Origin: Gnetum montanum
Taxonomy: Eukaryota; Streptophyta; Gnetopsida; Gnetales; Gnetaceae
DNA length: 64,000 nucleotides
Reading direction: 5' to 3'
NCBI GenBank assembly: GCA_015680685.1
Contig: MNCI01020745.1
Location: forward strand, 445,272-509,271
How positions within the stretch are numbered: the stretch's first letter is position 1; every line of letters begins with the position of its first letter. Positions 56,030-64,000 of this stretch are shown one piece after another. The translations under genes and the position numbers were made by a program. The notes below the pieces were generated by a model. The model ran no database searches. It had not been told where the DNA came from and worked only from the letters and a program-made list of their open reading frames with translations.

Positions 56030-56944
56030 CAAGATGTCTTCTTCTCGCAAGGCATATTCCCCACCTAATGATGACTCAACAAGGGTATGCGACAAGATCA
56101 TTAAAAATCAGGACAAAGTGCCATAACAAGTAAAGATAGTGTACTAGCATTTGGATTCATAGTACCCAAAATTTACCTTTATTCTTCACCAAGATAAACA
56201 ACTACGGTGGAGGGACTTGGAAGGCAACATTGTGTTGCCAGCTAATTATTCTATTCCATCAATGCTCATGGAGCATTGATGAAGGTAGGACTTGAAGCAA
56301 TAACTCTAGACTACAAAGCTATTGACAAAAAATCTAGGTCCTACTAGCCTACAAAGGTCCAACTACGAAAGGACCATTTCATGGAGGTATGCCATGAAGC
56401 TTTCAAGGGAAAAGGAGCTACCATTCAACAAACATTGTAGTCAAAAAAGAAGGATACTAATTATCAACTTGGTCAATCTCATCACCAAAATCTTCCATCC
56501 CTCAATGCAGATTACATGAATTATCCATGGCTACATTTAGCCTTGGTAAGCAACCAAGGCAAGGGAATAACAAAATCCAATATAAGAGGGGTCTCAAGAC
56601 TAAGGTCTTCTAGTAGGAAATCAAAAGAACATCAAAGAGGTAAAAAGGAAAGCAAGCTAGCACAACTCTCCTAGTTCTTCATCTTTATCTTTTTCATCCT
56701 CATCATCAAGCTTTGATAAGGGTGAATATGGCTAAAGTAAGAAGGAGGGAAAACACTCCCATGAAAAGAAGGTTTGGTATTGAGTGAAGATGATAGAAGA
56801 CACCATCGCTAAGATGACAAAAGAAAAGATAGATGTGAGTAAGAAGTTGGGCACAAATGTGAATGAAGGCAAGAGACATGGTTATGACAAGGACCATGAG
56901 AATCATGATGATTATGATAAACCATTGTTTTGGCGAAGGATCAC
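56030..56944 (+). pseudogene. Gag N-terminal remnant
   Basis: ATG-like start near 56034 (ATGTCTTCTTCTCGC) followed by DKQLRWRDLEGNIVLPANYS-like codons around 56190-56250, matching the gag N-terminus of elements 1 and 2. The reading frame changes several times; it is cut at 56944 by the solo LTR. Confidence 0.6.
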
Positions 56945-56949
56945 AACCC

Positions 56950-58399
56950 TGTAGCGACAGAAAACGTCGGCAGCTGGAAATACCGACCGAGTTTCTGGTG
57001 CACACAGTTTTAGCCACGGATCTGCGTGAGGGCTATGCTGGAAAAACGAATCCGCGGCGCCCTGAACGGTCTTGTCGATCAGACAGGGACTTACGAGTCA
57101 GTAAAACAATGCAACGTGCGTAAAAGAACGCGATCTGATTCGAGACGTCGTAAAAAACGAGGAGAAAACAATGTAGACGGATTGCAACGACGATAATGCT
57201 AAACACGATGAACGGAGGCTGGCATAAGAAAAGCGCATAGCTTCAAGATCTGCGCTTTGACTTAAAAGTGTATATTTCGTATGAAAAATTGTACTGGGGA
57301 ATCCCTGATTACAAGATGTGAAACAGGCACAAACGAGCAAGCAAAACGGTCTAAACAGAAGTCCGATCTACCTTGTGGGCTAAAGCTGAGATGCAAGGCG
57401 GGCTAAGCTTTGACGTCTACCGATCAATTGTTTCTGATTGATAGAGTCTTTTCAGCAGAACGATTACTCCTGTCACCGGTGCTCAAGACGAACTGTACTC
57501 TGTTTCAGCTGTAAGGTGATGATGCCAACGATTGCCAAAGCGCTGTTCTCTGTATTTCTGCTCCAAAGTGCTAAGTGCTCTGGTGCTCAGAAATATGCCT
57601 CTGCTTCTCTGTTTTGCCAACCCCCGTATCTTTGTCAACTGAGGTATTTGTAGACCGCGACGCTTCGTGGAGAAGGCGCTACCCTGATGACGTGGGTCCG
57701 GATATTGCGGGCCCTGTTGACTTGATCATTTTAAGTCAGACTGTGACTACGCACAACACGCTCATTTGCGTATTGTGCGTGTAAAGAGCAGGTACATGCT
57801 GAGCGTGCTTCAACTGTCTTCAGGCCGCATTACACTCATTAGCGTTGTGTCGCATGTATGAGTGCAATCCGGTGTAGGCAAAAACAGGCTTAGAATTGTT
57901 TTACGCTCACTACGCAGCTACGCGTAACCACGCGTAAATAATATGCCACTTACGCTCACCACGCAGCTGTGCGTGATGAAGCGTAAACAATGTGCAACTT
58001 ACGCTCACTACGCAGCCGCGCGTGATGAAGCGTAAACAATGTGCAACTTATGCTCACTACGCAGCCGCGCGTGATGAAGCGTAAATAATGTGCAACTTAC
58101 GCTCACTACGCAGCCGCGCGTGATGAAGCGTAAACAATGTGCAGCTTTAATGATGACGTATGCAATGGCACGCACCGCCGCGTAACAAGTGTAAAGACCA
58201 GTTACTCATGCGTTGCAAGAAAAAGTATTGGACTGTTGTGCTTCTCTGGACTGCCTTCGACTGTCTTGGAGCTAATTACGCTCATTACGCTGTCATGCGT
58301 AATAGAGCGTAAACTTGTCCTTGAACAAAATTGATGCATGCTCTTACTTGAATTGCGAACCTTTGCTTGAGGCCGACTCGTGATTTTCACGGTGTTTCA
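56950..58399 (-). repeat. Tat-like solo LTR
   Basis: Starts TGTAGCGACAG and ends GGTGTTTCA on the plus strand, the same ends as element 3 LTRs, and is flanked by AACCC at 56945-56949 and 58400-58404. 1450 bp, no internal region, so a product of LTR-LTR recombination. Orientation follows from similarity of its ends to element 3. G+C-richer than its surroundings and packed with GCGTAA/CGCTCA motifs. Confidence 0.82.
57903..58147. repeat. Five-unit 49-bp tandem array in the solo LTR
   Basis: Units at 57903, 57952, 58001, 58050 and 58099, each exactly 49 bp, of the form ACGCTCACTACGCAG...GCGTAAACAATGTGCAACTT. Units 3-5 are almost identical; unit 1 is most diverged. Confidence 0.95.
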
Positions 58400-58480
58400 A
58401 ACCCCACTCCAAGAATAGTCTGGATAATTCATTTTAGGTGGTTGTTGGTCTCTAGTTCCGCCAAGACATAGATTTTCCTA

Positions 58481-59354
58481 AGTAGCTTTTTCTAGTTTAA
58501 ATGAGCTAATTATGTTTAAATCTATATTAATAGTAAAATACTACAAAGAAAATGCTTTTTTTTGTCTTATAACTATTGGCTACCACTTTCAACTTTCCCT
58601 CAAGATGAAAATCAATAACTTTATACTTATTTAGCTTTAAATTTTGCATAGCCAAGACAGCGAACAAAAGAGTTTTATAGATTATGTCATTCTCTAATTT
58701 TGAGCTATTTACTAGCAAACTTCCTAAAAGCTGAATTTCACAAAAATGTTTTTGAATAGACAAGGAATCTGAGGTAGAAAAATTATTTGAAAAGTTTAAA
58801 TTTTCACAAAAGGTGACATCAATTCTACATTAAACTAACTCAAAACTAACACTTATAAAAGCTATCCCATTCAACTAGAGTAACAAGAATAATTTAAACC
58901 ACAACTTCTAAAGAAAATAACTTATCTTGAAATTGATCATTCACTTAAATGTAGCTATGCATAATTATCTAATTCTAATACAAATTTAGAGAAAAATTAA
59001 AAGAGACAAGCAAAACTTGTTCAAAATGCCATTATAAAAATAATCTTTACAAGCTTTTTCATAATGTGTTCCCCTTTTTTCGATGATCCATATTAAAAAT
59101 CTACTCAAGGCTCTTTATAGTAGCTCTTGGCAAGTACAATAATTACAAAATCGTGATATAATCAATTTCACGTTCACCTCATAGAATAGCAAACTATTGG
59201 ACAATTGGTTAACTTCCTGATAAGCTTTCTTTATTTTTTGAATCTGGAGCCTTTCTATTGGTAACTACTAAGCTAACTTCCATGATTTAGTAGAACTTTT
59301 ATAGCTTGATTTAATATAGTTGGCTTGGTGTTTGATGAATCATGTTTTTGTATG
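58481..59354. other. Unassigned AT-rich DNA
   Basis: A 78-codon minus-strand frame (58527-58763) shows no recognised domain. Nothing else could be identified. Confidence 0.35.
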
Positions 59355-59466
59355 CTCCGACGTCGGGTACCCAATGTCAGAGCCTTGATGTTGGGTATTC
59401 GATGTTAGAGTCTAAGATGCAATGTTGGATATTTGATATCAGGGGGTATGGGCTGGCCTATAAATA
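59355..59466 (+). promoter_or_regulatory. Three 28-31-bp repeats ahead of a TATA box
   Basis: Degenerate units start at 59355 (CTCCGACGTCGGGTACCC), 59383 (CCTTGATGTTGGGTATTCG) and 59411, and are followed by CTATAAATA at 59458-59466. It looks like the U3 of an LTR truncated by element 4 at 59500, but no partner LTR is present. Confidence 0.4.
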
Positions 59467-59500
59467 TAGCGCTTGGACACACAGTTTGGGTAATAGTTTT

Positions 59501-60285
59501 TGATGAGTGGCGAGGTACCCCTACACTCAACCATACGAATACGAGCGTAGCACGCGCAATCCGGTCGAACTCCGCAGACTAAGTGCCTACACGCCCATGG
59601 AGCACTTAGGGTTAATCATTTGTTGTCTTCCCAGACTTACTTGTAGTTGTCACAGTGTATGGTTAAGTAAGTCTGAGGTATATGATTTTTATAGCTTTTT
59701 ATGTTTTTGTCTCCTATGCTAATAAGGTGAAGTGTTGAGAAACTAATTACTAACTCTAACTAATGAGCTAAGTCTAAATTACCTAGCGTCAACATCCGTT
59801 CCCACTTACCGTACACACCCTGAGCCGATGCAACCGTGGTTACCAAATGCTAATCGTTGCTGGGATCACCACATGTAACGCACGTGCTCAAAGTGGTTGT
59901 ACTTAGGCACTTAACTAGGAGAGAAGTGTTGAGAGAGAAAGCAGTAAATAACTAATAAAGCATGTAAATAACAAATAATAAATAATAATAAATAAAATCC
60001 TAATTAGCCTATTCCATGCACTGCAAGGTTTATCCAAGAAGCTTGTCTTTATTGCTGTACACAAACTTGTGTTCAGGTACAATGTTTGCTCGAATAAAGA
60101 TCTATTCACTTTAGGAATCCTACTACGGGCACATGGAAAATATTCTATCTTTGGAGTGATCAATCTGCCAGAGTTTCCCTATTGTCTAGCCTAGGATGAG
60201 GAAACAAGGGAGAGCTGCCTCTTATTTATAGATATGACGGCATGCCACGATATCGCAGGGGAAGACGTGATATCGCATCCCATCA
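59501..60285 (-). repeat. 3' LTR of element 4
   Basis: 785 bp, TGATGAGTGGCG...ATCCCATCA. Matches element 2 LTRs in reverse orientation, but its U3 carries only two GATATC palindromes (60249 and 60270) instead of five or more. TATA box (minus) at 60223-60230. Confidence 0.85.
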
Positions 60286-62325
60286 TACCCCCATGACTAA
60301 ATGAAAACTCGTCCTCGAGTTCTTTACAATAATATCGGGAAGGTATGGGATTATTGACACAATGGAACTAATGGAATGACATGTGAACGGATCATCATTA
60401 CAAGACTTGACAAAACTGGTGTTCATGACAACAAGAGTAAACACCTTATTACATTCACATCAGACCTTAGTTGGCAGCTAAGAGAGAAGAGAGAAAGAAG
60501 TGTTGCTGCTGCCAACGCCAAGATTGTGCCTTTCGTTGTCCATCCGTAAGCACAGCATCAATCTTGCTCCTTGCAAAGCTGCTTCAGCACCACTCCATTC
60601 TAAGTGCTTCCTCCAGATCCAATCTGTTGTTGCATGATTGCCATCTACACACACAACACAGTCTTACATTAGCAAGGGTGATTGAATCATCATGTAATTG
60701 ATACCTTGCTTCGGTGAAAGATCAATTGGCTGGGTTGTGGTATGGCTAATTACGGATCTGGAGATGTATTAATGGTGACTACCGAAGGTGTAGGGGTTAG
60801 GAGAAAATTGAAAAATCAGGGCTAGGAAAAAATCGAAAAAAATGGGCCCCATATACCCATGACTAATCGCAAACCTATGGTAGCGTTAGAATGGAGAAAG
60901 AAAAGGAATAAGAAAGATAGATAAAAAGGGACAACTATGACATCGATGAGATGGATGTCAAGATGGAAATGAACAAAATAAAATAGATTGCAAAAATGTT
61001 AGGGAAAAGAATTTAACTAATGCCCCAAATAGGAATGTCAATGGGTCCTCCCAAAAGCAAGCTCATGCCCTTAATGCCCTGACAAACCCACATTCAAAGA
61101 GTTTGTAGGCTCTGGGAATATCATTTGGAACAAGAGTTAAAGTCTTAACTGCAAGAATTTACCAAAAAGAAAACAATGCTTCTACCAAAATATACATTAA
61201 TGATACAACCAACAATGAGGTGAACAATGGAGAGAAGGATGGAGAGAGGAGAATGGAATGGAGTCTCAAGAACAAGGTGGTGTACAGCCCCTTGCGTGTT
61301 TCATGATTAATGTGACTTGGCAAATCTCATTCTAACTTTGGCCTCAAACCAACCACATTCAGTGACTTCGCATCAATGCNTCAGTGACTTTCCATCAATG
61401 CATTCAGCCAACCCATCTACTTGAGTAACAAGAATGCATCTCCAAAGAGCCACCACCATTCTGACAAAATAAAAGAGGAGAGAATGGGAAGCGAGAAGGG
61501 CCTTAGTTAGAGGAAACGTTTTTGGTTCCATAACCAGTGCTTGTAGCCCAAGAGATTATTTTGTCTAAGGGGTGTGCTTTGAATTCTCACTTTTTTTCAT
61601 GTTTTTATGCGTGAAAACCACACCATGCAAAGATTTCTTATTTTTATTATCTCAACTTCCGATAATTGGGTAACATCGAAATGGTAAGAAAACTCAAGAA
61701 GAAAACATCCAAGCACTCAAGAGAACGGCCAACACAAATGCATCAAGTTCCCTTGAAGTCATAACCTTTTCAATCCGTGAGTCCTTCCTTAGTTTGAGAA
61801 ATGCCTAGTCACCGATTTGTTAAAGTTCTTCTTATGAAGGGGACTATACATTTACAGGCTGAGAGAGACCATAGAAACTGGTGGATGAATGGATGAAGTG
61901 AACTCATTGCCTGCCATATCAAAAGAAACATACCTTAGTATCAACATCATGACTTAAAGGTAAAAACCAAACATTAGCAATCAATATTAAAACAGTTCAT
62001 ACCATTGTGAAGAACAATTATTGGTGACAAACTTACAAGGTGGAGAACACACACACAAATACACACAAAAAATGGAAAAGTATAACGATGTTGAAAAAAA
62101 AAACAAGAAAAATAAAAGAAATTTGTAAAACAAAAATGTGTGAGACAAAAACGTGTAAAACAAAAACTTGTGAAACAAAAACATGGAAAACAAAAACATG
62201 TAAAAGAAAAACTAAAAAGAACTAAGGGTCTCCAATGATTAGCATAGGTGGCCATCTCCCCCATGACTGAATTGCAAGGGAGAGATCCGAAATAATGAAC
62301 GTCTATTTGAATTTCGTAAAAGTGC
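60286..62325 (-). other. 3' interior of element 4
   Basis: No intact gene. 60645-60704 repeats the 60-nt intron-like segment of element 2 (GTATCA...TTGCTAAT...GTGTGTAG), followed by a frame with HLEWSGAEAALQGARLM. Six in-register 15-bp repeats (GTAAAACAAAAACNT type) lie at 62125-62214. A single N at about 61380 is flanked by a near-perfect 20-bp repeat. Confidence 0.6.
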
Positions 62326-63138
62326 TCAACTTCCTCCAACTGATGTTCTTAGATTAAGGGGTGGAAGTTGGCGATGCTCATATTCCAATGTGTCTATGCC
62401 TTCATAGTTAACATGAGTTGCTTCCTTAGCTTGTTCCGTGCATATTTGGTTGCTCTTTCTAGTAGATGTCAACCATGGGGTGTCTACTACTGGTGTGGTT
62501 GCTACATACAGGCACCTTTGAATTTGTGTTTCTTGGACACACCGATTACATGAAAGAGACACTGAAAATTCTTCCATGTCATCACCCTCTGAGTCACTAT
62601 ATGTGATGCATGGAACTTTCTTCTTCTCGATCTTTCTGTAAATGTTTATCTTGGATATCTCTAAGGAAAGATCGCGGATCCCCAAGTACGCATCTACTGT
62701 ACTTAACCATGCCCTTCCCATTATAATTGGGAAGTCCCCTCCATTATTATTGACTTCAATCACCAGGAAGTCAGCTGGGTAGGACCAACCATACACCGTG
62801 GTAACAATGTCCTCCACCGATCCCAAGGGAATGGTGATGGACTGGTCTGCCAGCTCCAGTTAAATGTTGCTCTTCTTAAGTTGGGGCAGGTTCCAGGCTT
62901 GATACATTTCTCATGATATTAAATTGACCCCAGAACTTGTGTCAAGAAGAGCATTATGTGGCTCATTCCCGATGATTTGTAAATAAATTAGGGGACTCCC
63001 AGGGTCAGATAGTTTCCTGGGAAGGTGGCCTACCTTGATCCAGTCAGTTACGGTATGTGTTAACATAACTGTATGCGTACAGCTCTGTTGTTGGATTGAA
63101 GGATGCTCTAAAGTTTTAGATGCTGGAGGAGTGTACAT
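62326..63138 (-). pseudogene. Aspartic protease of element 4
   Basis: Minus-strand reading: LTHTVTDWIKVGHLPRKLSD, HNALLDTSSGVNLIS (family DSGSG has become DTSSG; catalytic Asp kept), a TGA, a TAA replacing Gln in NIQLEL, then VEDIVTTVYGWSYPADFLVI, IIMGRAWLSTVDA and the tail ATHVNYEGIDTLEYE to TSVGGS at 62326. Strongly similar to element 2. Confidence 0.85.
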
Positions 63139-63143
63139 AGGCT

Positions 63144-63590
63144 CAACCGCTTGTTGTTGTGAGAGCTTGTCTAGGCTTTTGGTTCTGAAGAAAGGTCTCC
63201 TCTTTTTACAGTTGTCAGAACCAGCAATAGGTTGGATGTTTACAGCTCTCGTAGCATGGTGTTGCTATGGTGGAGTGGGGAATTCCCCTTGCATTGTTGG
63301 AGCACGTTGTATGGGAACTATAGGTGGAAGAGTGCGGATGGAGTTGGAGGATGGTAAGTATGTGGGGTGCCTCCCGGAGGAGAAGGAGTCCTCCTAAAGT
63401 ACTCCCAAACTTGGTAGTGACGTTGGGGAGTTGTGTGACTCATAGAGTCACTTGGAGAAACTGGCTGCTGCACATAATAGCCATAAGGATCAGGTTGCTG
63501 GTAAGGGTATTGTTGTTTCAGCGGTGGCATCCCCCATGACTGTGGGTATTGCCACTGTTGATGTTGTCTGATGGGTTGTGGTGGAGTTCC
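63144..63590 (-). pseudogene. Gag C-terminal linker of element 4
   Basis: Pro/Gln-rich PPLKQQYPYQQPDPYGYYVQQ and QVWEYFRRTPSPPG (63318-63530) match 25760-25920 of element 2. The remainder of gag is lost in the N gap. Confidence 0.75.
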
Positions 63591-63984
63591 NNNNNNNNNN
63601 NNNNNNNNNNNNNNNNNNNNNNNNNNNNNNNNNNNNNNNNNNNNNNNNNNNNNNNNNNNNNNNNNNNNNNNNNNNNNNNNNNNNNNNNNNNNNNNNNNNN
63701 NNNNNNNNNNNNNNNNNNNNNNNNNNNNNNNNNNNNNNNNNNNNNNNNNNNNNNNNNNNNNNNNNNNNNNNNNNNNNNNNNNNNNNNNNNNNNNNNNNNN
63801 NNNNNNNNNNNNNNNNNNNNNNNNNNNNNNNNNNNNNNNNNNNNNNNNNNNNNNNNNNNNNNNNNNNNNNNNNNNNNNNNNNNNNNNNNNNNNNNNNNNN
63901 NNNNNNNNNNNNNNNNNNNNNNNNNNNNNNNNNNNNNNNNNNNNNNNNNNNNNNNNNNNNNNNNNNNNNNNNNNNNNNNNNNNN
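63591..63984. other. Assembly gap (394 N)
   Basis: Run of N inside gag of element 4; 16 bases of sequence follow. Confidence 0.99.
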
Positions 63985-64000
63985 TCTAAGTTCTGATAAT

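Larger units (their letters stand above)
54690..58480 (+). mobile_element. Decayed Athila-like element (LTR end, primer site, gag start) with two insertions
   Basis: The plus strand carries the last part of an LTR (54690-54861, ending ACCACTTATCA), a primer-like TTAGCATCATTGTCAAGGA (54862-54880) and, after the Penelope-like insert, gag leader and N-terminus (56030-56944) with CAACTACGGTGGAGGGACTTGG matching 23872-23893 of element 2 up to small changes. Gag similarity appears to resume after the solo LTR (CCAAGAATAGTCTGGATAATTC, 58404-58425, compare 24580). All reading frames are broken; the 5' part of the LTR and everything beyond gag are missing. Confidence 0.65.
59501..64000 (-). mobile_element. 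Element 4: pol-deleted relative of element 2, right end outside the window
   Basis: 3' LTR at 59501-60285, polypurine tract at 60286-60299 (minus TAGTCATGGGGGTA), a 3' region, then protease and the gag tail up to an N gap. Protease codons end near 62326 and are followed within about 50 bp by AGGTGGCCATCTCCCCCA (62248 onward), the sequence that follows integrase in element 0 (8718). RT, RNase H and integrase are therefore deleted. The 5' LTR lies beyond 64000. Confidence 0.82.

Noticed and set aside
57903-58147. Regular 49-bp repeats that could suggest a CRISPR array
   Set aside because: Units are contiguous with no unique spacers, inside a plant LTR.
62040-62225. Lys/Thr-rich plus-strand frame
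   Set aside because: Product of the 15-bp repeat on the strand opposite to the element; no gene.

Overview
The window looks like intergenic DNA from a large plant genome, most likely a conifer or other gymnosperm. The grounds are one intron-containing plant-type U-box kinase gene, many long Ty3/gypsy LTR retrotransposons with plant Athila-like and Tat-like features, and a Penelope-like (GIY-YIG) retroelement remnant of the kind described as Dryad elements in conifers. The assignment is inferred; nothing in the window fixes the species.

Region by region: 1-1486 is AT-rich and holds one unrecognised exon-like reading frame (598-918). 1487-3284 is the 3' end of a plus-strand Athila-like element and its LTR. 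3285-3859 and 46122-46229 look like two parts of one older LTR. Between them sits a 42.3-kb nest. Element 0 (3865-46116, minus strand, duplication AAAAC, about 12.1 kb once inserts are removed) was later hit inside its pol region three times: by element 1 (9336-22121, minus, duplication CTTAT, full length), element 2 (22565-29790, plus, duplication GCATC) and element 3 (30729-40825, minus, duplication ATGGC). Elements 0 and 1 carry gag, protease, RT, RNase H, integrase and a degraded third ORF. Element 2 shows only gag and protease. Element 3 is a Tat-like gag-protease element with LTRs over 2 kb.

46230-49743 is mostly unassigned sequence. 49744-53233 (minus) is the only convincing host gene: eight exons, 730 codons, universal-stress-protein-like N-terminus, kinase domain and C-terminal U-box. 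54690-58480 is a decayed plus-strand Athila-like LTR/gag interrupted by the Penelope-like remnant (about 54930-55570) and by a Tat-like solo LTR (56950-58399, duplication AACCC). 59501 to the window end is element 4, a minus-strand relative of element 2 in which protease runs directly into post-integrase sequence, so the RT-RNase H-integrase block is deleted.

None of the retroelement genes is intact. Most in-frame stops look like CAG/CAA to TAG/TAA changes, and several catalytic Asp codons have become Asn, as expected of old, heavily methylated, deaminated plant elements. Assembly gaps are 626 N at 26897-27522 and 394 N at 63591-63984, plus single N at 11028 and about 61380, each flanked by a direct repeat that looks like an unresolved overlap.
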